From Planotetraspora kaengkrachanensis (lineage in GTDB: Bacteria; Actinomycetota; Actinomycetes; Streptosporangiales; Streptosporangiaceae): a stretch of 64,000 bases of DNA. The stretch spans positions 49,995 through 113,994 of the forward strand of contig NZ_BONV01000030.1 of NCBI RefSeq assembly GCF_016862895.1, written 5' to 3'. Shown in pieces: positions 19,488 through 28,391 of this stretch. Numbering within the stretch: the first letter of the stretch is position 1; each line of letters opens with the position of its first letter. The notes under the pieces are model-generated. The model had not been told where the DNA came from and made no database searches. It saw only the letters and a program-made list of their open reading frames with translations. The position numbers were made by a program, and so were the translations under genes.

Positions 19488-20633
19488 TCAGCGTCCGTCC
19501 ACGTGGACGCGCGGCACGCGGGACCCGATCCTGGTCACGATCTCATGAGTGATCGTCCCCAGGGAATCCGCCCATTCCTGACATGTCGGCTCACCATGGT
19601 CCCCGGGGCCGAAAATGATCACTTCGTCGCCCTCCGCCGCGGGATCGTCGCCGAGATCGAGCATGAACTGGTCCATGCACACCCGGCCGGCGATCGTCCG
19701 CCGCTTCCCCGCGGCCAGCACCTCGGCCCGGTTCGTCGCGTCACGCATGATCCCGTCCGCGTAACCCAGCGGGACGAGACCGAGCGTGGTCTCCCGCTCG
19801 GTGACGTACAGGTGGCCGTAGGAGACGCCCGAGCCGGCCGGGACCCGCTTAGCCTGGGCCAGCCTCGCCGTGAGGGTCATCGCGGGGCGCAGCCCGAAGT
19901 CGCCGAGTTCGGGTACGGGGCTCAGCCCGTAGAGGGCGATGCCCGTCCTGACCATGTCGTACCTGGCGCGCGGCACGGTGAGGGTGGCGGCCGAGTTCGA
20001 GATGTGGCGGATGACGGTGCTCGAGACGCCCGCCTTGTCCGCGACGGCGAGGGCCTCGTCGAAGGTCGAGATCTGACTGTCGATCGAGGGGTGCCGGGGA
20101 ATGTCGGCGCAGGCGAAGTGGGACCAGATCCCCGTGATCTCGATCCCGCCTCCGGCCTGTACGGCCAGCGCCTTCTCCACGAGCGCGGGCCACTCGGCCA
20201 TCGGCGCCCCGCCACGCGAGATGCCGGTGTCCACCTTCAGATGGACCCTGGCGGTCCGTCCCGTACGGCCCGCGGCGGCGGCGATCTCGTCGATCACCCA
20301 GGACCCGCTCGCGGACAGCTCGACATCCTGGAGCAGCGCCTCGTCCAGCGGCTCCCCCGGCGTGATGATCCACGACAGGATCGGCGCCTCGACTCCCGCC
20401 TCGCGCAGCGCGAGGGCCTCTCGTACGAACGCGGTGCCGAGCCTGGAGGCGCCCGCCTCGAGGCACGCCCGCGCCACGGGGACCAGGCCGTGACCGTAGG
20501 CGTCGGCCTTGACGGCCGCCATCATCGCCGCGCCGGGGGCGTTGGCCGCCAGCAGCCCCACGTTGTGCCGGATCGCGGCGAGATCCACCCGCGCCTCGGC
20601 CGGGGTGACCTGGTGCGCTGTCGAGAAGCTCAT
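19488..20633 (-). CDS. alr: Alanine racemase
   Basis: A 381-residue fold-type III PLP enzyme interconverting L- and D-alanine, which supplies D-alanine for peptidoglycan. The PLP lysine is Lys42 in AAVKADAYGHG, and the second catalytic base is the tyrosine in GVSYGHLYV. RVCMDQFMLDLGD is the usual late motif. The start is ATG 20633, with TGGAGAA close upstream. It lies between nnr and the hydrolase-tsaE pair, the standard actinobacterial order. Confidence 0.97.
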   Translation of the reverse strand: MSFSTAHQVTPAEARVDLAAIRHNVGLLAANAPGAAMMAAVKADAYGHGLVPVARACLEAGASRLGTAFVREALALREAGVEAPILSWIITPGEPLDEALLQDVELSASGSWVIDEIAAAAGRTGRTARVHLKVDTGISRGGAPMAEWPALVEKALAVQAGGGIEITGIWSHFACADIPRHPSIDSQISTFDEALAVADKAGVSSTVIRHISNSAATLTVPRARYDMVRTGIALYGLSPVPELGDFGLRPAMTLTARLAQAKRVPAGSGVSYGHLYVTERETTLGLVPLGYADGIMRDATNRAEVLAAGKRRTIAGRVCMDQFMLDLGDDPAAEGDEVIIFGPGDHGEPTCQEWADSLGTITHEIVTRIGSRVPRVHVDGR

Positions 20634-20719
20634 TTCTCCAGTCTGTCAGTTGGGTACCGCGCCCGTGACCACGAGACACCCCGCGCTAGAGCGCTTTCCC
20701 TCGGCTCTCGGGCGTTTTC

Positions 20720-22216
20720 TCAGAGCATCCGGAGGGCCGCGGGAAGCGCCTCGGCGACGTCGAGAGCGGCGATCGGCGCCTCGCCCCGGCCCCCCGCCGC
20801 ACCGCCCCTGGCCGCGACCCTGGCGGCCAGACCGTGCACATGCGCCGCGCACGAGGCGGCGTCGTATGGGCCGAGGCCCCCGGCCAGTAGGGCGCCGGCG
20901 ATCCCTGACAACACGTCGCCGGTGCCCCCCGTGGCCAGCCACGGCGTGCCGGTGGTGATCGCCCGCACCGGCAGGCCGGTCTCGGCGATCAGCGTCGTCG
21001 ACCCCTTCAGCAGCACGGTGACGCCCAGTTCCTCCGCCGCCCGGCGTACGTGCTCGAGGCGGCGGGCCTCGATCTGCTCCCGCGGCACCCCCAGCAGCCG
21101 GGACAGCTCGCCCGCGTGCGGAGTGATGAGCGTGGGCGCCGTCCGGTGCAGCAGAGCGCGGTCGGCGGCCACGATCGTGAGCCCGTCGGCGTCCACGAGC
21201 ACGGGCACCTCGGCCGACAGGACGGCACGGGCAACGGTGTGGGCCTCGGGTCCCGTGCCCAGCCCGGGACCGACCACCCACGCCTGCACCCGCCCGATCG
21301 CGTCCAGCGAGACCCCGGAGGAGGTGTCCAGGACGGTCGTGACGACCTCCGGCCAGCGGGCCCGCACGAGCCGGACCGGCTCCGCCGAGCTCGCGAAGCG
21401 CACCATGCCCGCGCCCGCCCGCACGGCGCCGCCCGCCGACAGCACGGCGGCCCCGGTGTAGGTGTCGCTGCCTGCCGCGATCCCAACGACGCCCCGGCGG
21501 TACTTGTCGGACTCCGCCGCCGGCCGGGGCAGCATGGCGGCCACGTCCCCGTCCGCCGGCGCCACGACGTCCGGTTCCGGCAGGTGGGGGCGCAGGCCGA
21601 TGTCCACCAGCTCCACCGTGCCCGCGTGCGTGGCGCCCGGATCCACGAACAGGCCCGTCTTGTAGGCGCCGAACGTCACGGTGAGGTGCGCCTTGACCGC
21701 CGGACCCGCCACGAGTCCCGTGCCCGAGTCGACCCCGCTCGGCACGTCGACCGCCACCACCAGCGCGGGCGTGTCGGCGGTCGCGCTCGCCAGCGTCCCG
21801 TACGGCTCCCGCAGCGCGCCGCCGCCTCCGATGCCGACGAGCCCGTCCAGGACGAGATCGGCGTCGCCGACCAGGTCTAGGGCCTCCTCGGTGAACGCGA
21901 CGGCCCTTCCCCCAGCCGCCAGGAGCGCGGCCAGGCCGTCCTCATGGGTCCGCGAGCCCGCGAGGACCGCCACGACGCGGGCTCCCCTGCGGGCCAGCCG
22001 GGCCCCGGCGTAGAGGGCGTCGCCGCCGTTGTCGCCGCTGCCGGTGAGCACGGTGACGCGCGAGCCGTACACCCGGCCGTGCGCCCCCGTCAGCAGGCGG
22101 GCGCACACGACGGCCAGACCCGCCGCCGCCCGCTGCATCAGCGTCCCGGCCGGCAGGCCGGCCATCAGCGCCGCCTCGGCGGTCCGGATCTGGTCGGGGT
22201 TGTACGCGGTCCGCAT
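20720..22216 (-). CDS. nnr: Bifunctional NAD(P)H-hydrate epimerase / ADP-dependent dehydratase
   Basis: A 498-residue two-domain repair enzyme that restores damaged NAD(P)H hydrates. The N-terminal epimerase domain (about 1-215) includes VLTGSGDNGGDALYAGARLA and a VDVPSGVDSG substrate loop. The C-terminal ribokinase-like dehydratase (about 230-498) has VVGPGLGTG, ITPHAGELSRLLG and the anion-hole motif GGTGDVLSGIAGALLAGGLG. The ATG at 22216 has no Shine-Dalgarno; TACCGT (22224-22229) ends 7 nt upstream, predicting a leaderless transcript. It is followed by alr after 86 nt. Confidence 0.96.
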   Translation of the reverse strand: MRTAYNPDQIRTAEAALMAGLPAGTLMQRAAAGLAVVCARLLTGAHGRVYGSRVTVLTGSGDNGGDALYAGARLARRGARVVAVLAGSRTHEDGLAALLAAGGRAVAFTEEALDLVGDADLVLDGLVGIGGGGALREPYGTLASATADTPALVVAVDVPSGVDSGTGLVAGPAVKAHLTVTFGAYKTGLFVDPGATHAGTVELVDIGLRPHLPEPDVVAPADGDVAAMLPRPAAESDKYRRGVVGIAAGSDTYTGAAVLSAGGAVRAGAGMVRFASSAEPVRLVRARWPEVVTTVLDTSSGVSLDAIGRVQAWVVGPGLGTGPEAHTVARAVLSAEVPVLVDADGLTIVAADRALLHRTAPTLITPHAGELSRLLGVPREQIEARRLEHVRRAAEELGVTVLLKGSTTLIAETGLPVRAITTGTPWLATGGTGDVLSGIAGALLAGGLGPYDAASCAAHVHGLAARVAARGGAAGGRGEAPIAALDVAEALPAALRML

Positions 22217-22223
22217 GGGTCCG

Positions 22224-22229
22224 ACGGTA
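22224..22229 (-). promoter_or_regulatory. -10 hexamer for a leaderless nnr transcript
   Basis: TACCGT on the minus strand lies 7 nt before the nnr ATG, with no ribosome-binding site between. Confidence 0.4.
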
Positions 22230-22277
22230 ACCCGCGGGGGCCAACGGCTCGATCACGGGCCCGCGGCGACGTGCGTG

Positions 22278-22628
22278 TCAGGACTCGGCGATCACGTAGG
22301 CCACGGCCATCCCGCCGTCATGGGAGAGCGACACGTGCCAGCGGGCGACCCCGAGCTCGCGGGCCACGTCGGCGGCACGGCCGGTGATCCGCAGGGTGGG
22401 CCGTCCGTCGTCCTCTCTGAGGATCTCGGCCTCGAGATGGCTCATCCCCGGCGGCGCGCCGAGCGCCTTGGCCACCGCCTCCTTGGCGGCGAACCTGGCG
22501 GCGAGCGAGGCCGGCGGAAGCGTCCGTTCCGCGTCGGTGAACAGGCGGGACCTCAGTTTGGGGGTGCGGTTCAGCGCCGCCTCGAAGCGCGCCACGTCGA
22601 CGACGTCGACCCCGATGCCCACGATCAC
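22278..22628 (-). CDS. acpS: Holo-[acyl-carrier-protein] synthase
   Basis: 116 residues. AcpS moves the 4'-phosphopantetheine arm of CoA onto a serine of apo-ACP. The metal-binding opening [18 protein letters not shown] and [17 protein letters not shown], followed by [18 protein letters not shown], are diagnostic. The GTG at 22628 is preceded 6 nt upstream by TACGCT, another leaderless arrangement. It is divergent from coaA, which makes the CoA precursor, and lies 61 nt upstream of nnr. Confidence 0.95.
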   Translation of the reverse strand: MIVGIGVDVVDVARFEAALNRTPKLRSRLFTDAERTLPPASLAARFAAKEAVAKALGAPPGMSHLEAEILREDDGRPTLRITGRAADVARELGVARWHVSLSHDGGMAVAYVIAES

Positions 22629-22803
22629 CTGAGCAGCGTACGCGGAACGAGCAGGGAGGAAGGCCGCTCGCCACGCCACCGAATCCCGGCGGTATCGGCC
22701 AGTCGTTCCCACTTCCTCACATAAGTAATCCATCGATTTTTGTCCACAGGCTGTGCACGACCCGGGATCGATCGACGCCTAAGCGATCGAATACGCTTCC
22801 GTC
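22629..22803. promoter_or_regulatory. Divergent leaderless promoters of acpS and coaA
   Basis: On the minus strand TACGCT (22635-22640) ends 6 nt before acpS GTG. On the plus strand TACGCT (22792-22797) ends 6 nt before coaA GTG. Neither gene has a Shine-Dalgarno sequence. The two genes of CoA/ACP metabolism thus share the same -10 hexamer and spacing. Confidence 0.5.
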
Positions 22804-23727
22804 GTGGCAGATGGAGACGGGTACGCCGAGTTCAGCCGGGAGCAGTGGCGGGATCTTCGCAAGAACACCCCGCTCACGCTCACCGAGGACGAACTGGAGG
22901 ACTTGCGGGGCGTCGACGACCCCATCGACCTCGCCGAGGTGACCGACATCTACCTGCCGCTCACCCGCCTGCTGAACCTGCACTTCACCGGGTCGCGCCA
23001 GCGGGGAGCCGCGGTCGGCGCGTTCCTGGGCGAGCCCGGGGTGCACGTGCCGTACGTGCTCGGGATCGCCGGGAGCGTCGCGGTCGGCAAGTCGACCACG
23101 GCCCGGCTGCTGCACACCCTCCTGGCGCGCTGGCCGGAGCATCCCAGGGTGGACCTGGTGACCACCGACAGCTTCCTCTACCCCAACAAGGTGCTGGAAG
23201 AGCGCGGGATCATGCACCGCAAGGGCTTCCCCGAGAGTTACGACCGGCGGGCGCTCGTCGGGTTCGTGGCCGACGTCAAGGCGGGCCGGGCCGCGGTCGA
23301 CGCCCCCGTCTACAGCCACCTGGAGTACGACATCGTGCCCGGCGCGTCGCAGACCGTCCGGCGACCGGACATCCTGATCGTCGAGGGCCTCAACGTCCTG
23401 CAGCCCGCGCCGCCCGACGCGCTGGCCGTCTGCGACTACTTCGACTTCTCGATCTACGTGGACGCCCGGGTCGAGGACATCAGGAGCTGGTACGTGGACC
23501 GGTTCCACCAGTTGCGGCGTACGGCCTTCTCCGACCCCAAGTCCTACTTCACGCACATCGCCGACCTGTCGGACGCCGAGGCGACCGAGTTCGCCAGAAA
23601 CGTGTGGCGCGACATCAACGAGGTCAATCTCGTCGAGAACATCGCGCCCACCCGGGGCCGCGCGGGCCTGATCCTCAGCAAGGGTTCCGACCACTCCGTC
23701 GAGCGGGTCCGCCTCCGCCGTACCTGA
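22804..23727 (+). CDS. coaA: Type I pantothenate kinase
   Basis: A 307-residue P-loop kinase that phosphorylates pantothenate, the first committed step of CoA synthesis and usually feedback-inhibited by CoA. Walker A is GSVAVGKST (residues 90-98). The family motifs [27 protein letters not shown] and VEGLNVLQP are present. The GTG start is supported by the -10 six nt upstream and by the family N-terminus. It is followed after 18 nt by the DUF389 gene, which has its own -10. Confidence 0.97.
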   Translation: MADGDGYAEFSREQWRDLRKNTPLTLTEDELEDLRGVDDPIDLAEVTDIYLPLTRLLNLHFTGSRQRGAAVGAFLGEPGVHVPYVLGIAGSVAVGKSTTARLLHTLLARWPEHPRVDLVTTDSFLYPNKVLEERGIMHRKGFPESYDRRALVGFVADVKAGRAAVDAPVYSHLEYDIVPGASQTVRRPDILIVEGLNVLQPAPPDALAVCDYFDFSIYVDARVEDIRSWYVDRFHQLRRTAFSDPKSYFTHIADLSDAEATEFARNVWRDINEVNLVENIAPTRGRAGLILSKGSDHSVERVRLRRT

Positions 23728-23733
23728 AGCGGA

Positions 23734-23739
23734 CATAAT
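23734..23739 (+). promoter_or_regulatory. -10 hexamer for a leaderless DUF389 transcript
   Basis: CATAAT ends 6 nt before GTG 23746, within the 18-nt spacer after coaA. It does not fit TANNNT at position 1 but is otherwise close to consensus. Confidence 0.35.
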
Positions 23740-23745
23740 CGGTCC

Positions 23746-24708
23746 GTGCTGCATCTACGAGTGATCGTTCCGCCGGACCGCACGGACAAGGTCGCGGACG
23801 TGCTCGACCAGGCCGCGGGCGTGACGAACATCGTGCTCCTGTACGGCGCAGCCCGCCGGCCCGCGGGCGATGTGATCCTCGCGGACGTAGCGCGCGAGGC
23901 CGCCAACGGCCTGATCTCCCGGCTGAAGGATTTCGGCCTGGCCGAGGACGGCTCGATCACCCTCGAGGACATCGAGGTGTCGATCTCGCACGGTGCGGAG
24001 GAAGCGGAGGCCACAGCGCCCGGAGAAGGCGACGACGCCGTCATCTGGGACCAGTTCGCCCAGCGCGTCGCCGCCGAGTCACGGATCACCTGGGCGTACC
24101 TCGCCTTCCTCGCGATCGCCACCCAGATCGCGGCGATCGGCGTGCTCATCCCCTCCCAGATCCTCATCGTCGGAGCCATGGTGCTCGGCCCCGAGTTCGG
24201 CGCGGTCGCCGCCGTCTGCTTCGGACTGCTCCGCCGCAGATGGAGCCTGATCGGCACCGCCTCACGCACGCTGGCCGTCGGCTTCGCGACCGCCATCGCC
24301 GTCACGCTGGCCTGCGCACTCGTCTCACGCGGCCTCGGGTGGGTCGATCCCGCGATGTTGCGGCACAACGACGACGTCCGCTTCATCGTCACGCCCGACA
24401 AATGGTCGTTCATCGTGGCTGTGCTCGCGGGCGCCGCAGGAGTCCTGTCGATCACGGCGGGCAAGTCGTCCGCCCTGGTCGGCGTCTTCATCTCGGTCAC
24501 GACCGTGCCGGCGGCCGGCTACATGGCGGTGGCGCTCGCCCTCGGGCAGTGGACCGAGGTGGGCGGGTCGCTGGCCCAACTCGTCGTCAACATCGCTGGA
24601 ATGGTCGTCGCCGGCACCGCGACCCTGTTGGTCCAGCGACTCCTGTGGCGGCGGTACGGCCCGCGCCTGACCACGTCCCCTCGGTCCGTTCCCCGGGAAG
24701 GCGTATGA
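23746..24708 (+). CDS. DUF389 domain membrane protein
   Basis: 320 residues. A soluble N-terminal ferredoxin-like region (about 1-85) starts LHLRVIVPPDRTDKVADVLD. An acidic linker and then six or so membrane segments (about 115-310) follow. The conserved DUF389 stretch includes LIPSQILIVGAMVLGPEFGA and SITAGKSSALVGVFISVTTV. Members of this family are widespread, with no established transport substrate. The GTG start at 23746 follows a -10-like CATAAT by 6 nt. It is probably expressed independently of coaA. Confidence 0.88.
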   Translation: MLHLRVIVPPDRTDKVADVLDQAAGVTNIVLLYGAARRPAGDVILADVAREAANGLISRLKDFGLAEDGSITLEDIEVSISHGAEEAEATAPGEGDDAVIWDQFAQRVAAESRITWAYLAFLAIATQIAAIGVLIPSQILIVGAMVLGPEFGAVAAVCFGLLRRRWSLIGTASRTLAVGFATAIAVTLACALVSRGLGWVDPAMLRHNDDVRFIVTPDKWSFIVAVLAGAAGVLSITAGKSSALVGVFISVTTVPAAGYMAVALALGQWTEVGGSLAQLVVNIAGMVVAGTATLLVQRLLWRRYGPRLTTSPRSVPREGV

Positions 24709-24784
24709 AGGAGGACCCTCCGCCCACCGGAGGATGACGGCCGACTCGTCCGTCCGAAGGAGGCCCGTCACATTGCGGGGCCGC

Positions 24785-24790
24785 TAGTGT
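24785..24790 (+). promoter_or_regulatory. -10 hexamer for the leaderless ABC cassette
   Basis: TAGTGT fits TANNNT and ends 7 nt before ATG 24798. There is no Shine-Dalgarno sequence. Confidence 0.45.
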
Positions 24791-24797
24791 GCGATTC

Positions 24798-25727
24798 ATG
24801 ACAGCGAGCGCCACAACCTGCATCGCGACCGAGGGGCTGACCAAACGATTCCCTCGCGTCACCGCGCTCGAGGACCTGACGGTCACGGCGGGAGCCGGGG
24901 TGACCGGCCTGGTAGGCGCCAACGGTGCGGGGAAGTCCACCCTCATCAAGATCCTCCTCGGCCTGCTGCCCGCGACGTCGGGACGCGCCAGCGTCCTCGG
25001 CATGGACGCGGCCACCCGGGGCGCGGAGATCCGCCGGATCGTGGGATACATGCCCGAGCACGACTGCCTGCCGCCCGACGTGTCGGCCACCGAGTTCGTG
25101 GTCCACATGGCCCAGATGTCCGGGCTGCCGCGCACCGCCGCCCGCGAGCGGGCGGCCGACACGCTGCGGCACGTCGGCCTGGACGAAGAGCGTTACCGCC
25201 CGATCGGCGGTTACTCGACCGGCATGCGCCAGAAGGTCAAGCTCGCCCAGGCCCTCGTCCACGATCCCCGTCTGGTCTTCCTCGACGAACCCACCAACGG
25301 CCTCGACCCGCGCGGCCGGGACGAGATGCTCGCACTCATCCGGCGCATCGGCGCCGAGTTCGGCATCAGCGTCCTCGTCACGTCCCACCTGCTGGGCGAA
25401 CTTGAGCGCGTCTGCGACCACGTCGTCGTCATCGACGCGGGCCGCCTGCTGCGGTCGTCGTCGATCGGCGAGTTCACCCAGGCCACCCAGGCCATCGCCG
25501 TGGAGGTCGAGGACGGCCTCCAGTCGCTGGCCGACCGCCTGGCCGGGGTGGGCGAGGCGGTCGCCGTGCAGGGCCGGACGCTGACCGTCCAGGTGCCGGC
25601 GGACGCCGACCCGGGGCGGGCCTACGACGCGGTGCGCGACGCCGTCTGCGATCTCAACCTCAACCTCGTACGGCTCGAGCAGCGCCGCGGCCACATCGAG
25701 GACGTGTTCAAGGAGCCGGCCGCATGA
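24798..25727 (+). CDS. ABC transporter ATP-binding protein (first of the cassette)
   Basis: 309 residues. A nucleotide-binding domain spans about 10-230, with Walker A VGANGAGKST, signature YSTGMRQKVKLAQAL, Walker B LVFLDEPTNGLDP and an H-loop in TSHLLGEL. The C-terminal ~70 residues form the small regulatory domain common in drug/antibiotic and ABC-2 type ATPases. The ATG at 24798 is preferred over a GTG at 24789 because of the -10 upstream. Its stop overlaps the permease start (ATGA). Confidence 0.92.
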   Translation: MTASATTCIATEGLTKRFPRVTALEDLTVTAGAGVTGLVGANGAGKSTLIKILLGLLPATSGRASVLGMDAATRGAEIRRIVGYMPEHDCLPPDVSATEFVVHMAQMSGLPRTAARERAADTLRHVGLDEERYRPIGGYSTGMRQKVKLAQALVHDPRLVFLDEPTNGLDPRGRDEMLALIRRIGAEFGISVLVTSHLLGELERVCDHVVVIDAGRLLRSSSIGEFTQATQAIAVEVEDGLQSLADRLAGVGEAVAVQGRTLTVQVPADADPGRAYDAVRDAVCDLNLNLVRLEQRRGHIEDVFKEPAA

Positions 25728-26593
25728 TGTCAGAGCCGACCGGTGTCATCCACGACATCGGATACCGCCATTACGAGGGCGAACGGCTGGGCCGGGGCAG
25801 TGCCTTCGCCGCCCTCGCCGTCCACAGCCTCAGGGGAGCCTTCGGCCTCGGCCGCACGGCACGTGCGAAGATCATGCCGCTGCTGCTGGTCACGATCATG
25901 TTGCTGCCGGCCGTGGTGTCGATCGCCATCATGGCGCTGGTGAAGCAGCAGGGCATGGGCTATCACAACTACGCGTCCATCATGCAGCCCGTGCTCGCCA
26001 TCTTCCTGGCGGCTCAGGCGCCCTATCTCGTCGCGCCCGACCTGCGCTTCCGGGTTCTTCCGCTCTACCTGTCCCGGCCGCTGGCCATGATCGACTACCT
26101 CGGCGCGAAACTGGCCGCGATGTCGGTCGCGATGTTCCTCGTGCTGGCCCTCCCGCTCACCCTCCTGTTCGCCGGCGAACTGCTGGTCGACCCGCCCGGG
26201 CCGACGCACACGACCGAGTACTTCTCCGCGCTGGGCGGCGGAGTGATCCTGGCCGTGCTGCTCGCCTCGCTCGGTCTCGCCCTGGCGTCGTTCACGCCGC
26301 GCCGCGGGCTCGGCGTCGCCTCGGTGATCGCGTTCTACCTGTTCACCTCGGTCGTCTCGGGGGTGTTCTTCGGCGTGTTCATGTCGTTGGGCAGGGACGC
26401 CGCGGCCAAGTGGGCGATGCTGATCAATCCGTTCTTCCTGGTCGACTCCGTGCAGGTGGCGCTGTTCGGCACCGCTCCGTCCAACGGAGAGGGTTACCCG
26501 CCCGGTCTGTGGCCGTGCCTGTTCGTGCTGATTGTGCTCGCCGTGGCGACGGTCGGCCTCGTCCTCCGCTACCGGAAGGCCGCGTCGTCATGA
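25724..26593 (+). CDS. ABC-2 type transporter permease (first of the cassette)
   Basis: 289 residues with about six membrane segments, the first at about 50-70 after an amphipathic N-terminus (DIGYRHYEGERLGRG). A QAPYLVAPDLRFRVLPLYLSR loop follows, then SRPLAMIDYLGAKLAA, the motif that marks ABC-2-like permeases and binds the partner ATPase. Start and stop both overlap the flanking ATPase genes by 4 nt, so the subunits are coexpressed. The substrate is unknown. Confidence 0.88.
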   Translation: MMSEPTGVIHDIGYRHYEGERLGRGSAFAALAVHSLRGAFGLGRTARAKIMPLLLVTIMLLPAVVSIAIMALVKQQGMGYHNYASIMQPVLAIFLAAQAPYLVAPDLRFRVLPLYLSRPLAMIDYLGAKLAAMSVAMFLVLALPLTLLFAGELLVDPPGPTHTTEYFSALGGGVILAVLLASLGLALASFTPRRGLGVASVIAFYLFTSVVSGVFFGVFMSLGRDAAAKWAMLINPFFLVDSVQVALFGTAPSNGEGYPPGLWPCLFVLIVLAVATVGLVLRYRKAASS

Positions 26594-27543
26594 CCATGAC
26601 CACCACCCAGGCGCCCACCCGCCACAGCGTCGTGGAGCTCACTCAGGTCTCCCGCTGGTACGGCAACGTCGTCGCCGTCAACGACGTCACGATGACGATC
26701 GGACCGGGCGTGACCGGCCTGCTCGGCCCGAACGGCGCCGGCAAGTCCACGCTGCTCCACATGATGGCCGGGTTCCTCGCGCCTTCCGGCGGCACGGCCA
26801 CGCTTGACGGCCGGCGCATCTGGCGCAACCACGACGTCTACCGGCTCATCGGGCTGGTCCCGGAGAAGGAGGGCGTGTACGGCTTCCTCACCGGATGGCA
26901 GTTCGTGCTCTCCTCCGCCCGGCTGCACGGCCTGCCGTCCCCGGCGGACGCCGCGGCCAGGGCACTCGAGCTCGTGGAGATGACGGCGGCGCAGGACCGC
27001 CGCATCGAGACCTACTCCAAGGGCATGCGCCAGCGGGTGAAGGTCGCCGCCGCACTGGTCCACGACCCTCAGGTGCTGCTGCTCGACGAGCCGTTCAACG
27101 GCATGGACCCGCGCCAGCGGCTCCATCTCATGGACCTCGTCCGGCAGCTCGGAGAGGCGGGCCGGACCATCCTGTTCAGCTCGCACATCCTCGAGGAGGT
27201 CGAGCGGGTCGCCCAGCAGATCGAGGTGCTCGTCGCCGGCCGCCACGCGGCCTCCGGCGACTTCCGCGAGATCCGCAGGCGGATGTCCGACCGGCCACAC
27301 ATGTTCCGGGTGCGATCGAGCGACGACAGGCGACTGGCCGCAGCGCTGATCGCGGACGCCTCCTCAAGCGCGGTGTCGCTCACCGACCAGGGCGTCGAGG
27401 TCCAGGCCGTGGACTTCTCCCGGTTCACCTCGCTGCTGCCCAGGATCGCCAGAGACCTCGGCATCCATCTGTGGCAGGTCTCTCCCACGGACGAGGACCT
27501 GGAGAGCGTCTTCTCCTACCTGATCTCCCGGAGCTCCGCATGA
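26590..27543 (+). CDS. ABC transporter ATP-binding protein (second of the cassette)
   Basis: 317 residues. Walker A is LGPNGAGKST, signature YSKGMRQRVKVAAAL, Walker B VLLLDEPFNGMDP and the H-loop SSHILEEVERV. The C-terminal extension (from about 235) differs from that of the first ATPase, so the two probably serve different permeases or form a heterodimer. The ATG overlaps the upstream permease stop (ATGA). Confidence 0.92.
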   Translation: MTMTTTQAPTRHSVVELTQVSRWYGNVVAVNDVTMTIGPGVTGLLGPNGAGKSTLLHMMAGFLAPSGGTATLDGRRIWRNHDVYRLIGLVPEKEGVYGFLTGWQFVLSSARLHGLPSPADAAARALELVEMTAAQDRRIETYSKGMRQRVKVAAALVHDPQVLLLDEPFNGMDPRQRLHLMDLVRQLGEAGRTILFSSHILEEVERVAQQIEVLVAGRHAASGDFREIRRRMSDRPHMFRVRSSDDRRLAAALIADASSSAVSLTDQGVEVQAVDFSRFTSLLPRIARDLGIHLWQVSPTDEDLESVFSYLISRSSA

Positions 27544-27589
27544 ACCCGCGAACGCCCAAGGAATCGAGCAGTCGAGCGGAGCGAGACCG

Positions 27590-28306
27590 ATGAACGCAGT
27601 GGTGGCGGATATCACCTATCGGGCGATGCTGGGGCGCAAGCGCATCTGGCTGCTGGCGCTGCTTCCAGCGGCCCTGATCGGCATGGCGGCGCTGCTGAGA
27701 CTGATCGGCGGCCCGGACGAGCACACAGCCGTGATCCTCATGGAGAAGTTCTCCATCGGGACGATGTTGCCCCTTCTCGGGCTCATCGCGGGCACCGGCG
27801 TGATCGCCCCGGAGATCGAGGACGGCACGATCATCCATTTGCTGTCCAAGCCGATCTCCCGGCCGGTGATCGCGCTGACGAAGTTCGCCGTCGCTGCGTC
27901 GCTGGTGGCGGTGTTCGGGGCGGTGAGCACATTCGTGGCGGCGTTTCTGCTGATCCGCGACGAGTCGGGCGTGGCCTACGGCTTCTCACTCGGCGCCCTG
28001 TTCGGCGGCGTGGCGTACGCGGCGGTGTTCATGCTCGTGGGCGTGCTCACGCGGCACGCGGTGACGGTCGGCGTCATCTACGCGCTCGTGTGGGAGGGCC
28101 TGGTCGGCGGGTACGTGCCCGGCGCGCGGTCCCTGTCCATCCAGCAGTGGGCCCAGTCGATCGCCGACCGGATCTCGTCCTCGCCCTTCCTCAGCTCGGA
28201 CGTCTCACTCGGCTTCGCCGTACCCGCGATGATCATCGTGACGGTGGGCGCGCTCGTGTGGGCGGGCCAGCGGTTGCGGTCGCTGTCGCTCACCGGCGAC
28301 GAGTGA
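27590..28306 (+). CDS. ABC-2 type transporter permease (second of the cassette)
   Basis: 238 residues with six predicted spans (from about 20 to 232). It shows the ABC-2 pattern PEIEDGTIIHLLSKPISRPVI, in which an amphipathic helix contacts the ATPase. It is separated from the second ATPase by 46 nt carrying a purine-rich GAGCGGAGCGAGA ribosome site, the only non-overlapping junction in the cassette. It ends the operon ahead of a bidirectional terminator. Confidence 0.88.
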   Translation: MNAVVADITYRAMLGRKRIWLLALLPAALIGMAALLRLIGGPDEHTAVILMEKFSIGTMLPLLGLIAGTGVIAPEIEDGTIIHLLSKPISRPVIALTKFAVAASLVAVFGAVSTFVAAFLLIRDESGVAYGFSLGALFGGVAYAAVFMLVGVLTRHAVTVGVIYALVWEGLVGGYVPGARSLSIQQWAQSIADRISSSPFLSSDVSLGFAVPAMIIVTVGALVWAGQRLRSLSLTGDE

Positions 28307-28328
28307 CCTTCCGGCCGCATCCACCGGC

Positions 28329-28381
28329 AAAGGAAAAGGCACGGTCCGCACCCTCGGGGCGCGGGCCGTGCCTTTTCCTTT
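28329..28381. terminator. Bidirectional terminator between the ABC cassette and glmM
   Basis: A 21-bp inverted repeat (28329-28349 with 28361-28381; one G-T pair) carries AAAGGAAAAGG on one arm and CCTTTTCCTTT on the other. Both transcripts therefore end in a U-rich arm. Confidence 0.9.
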
Positions 28382-28391
28382 CAGCGTGTGT

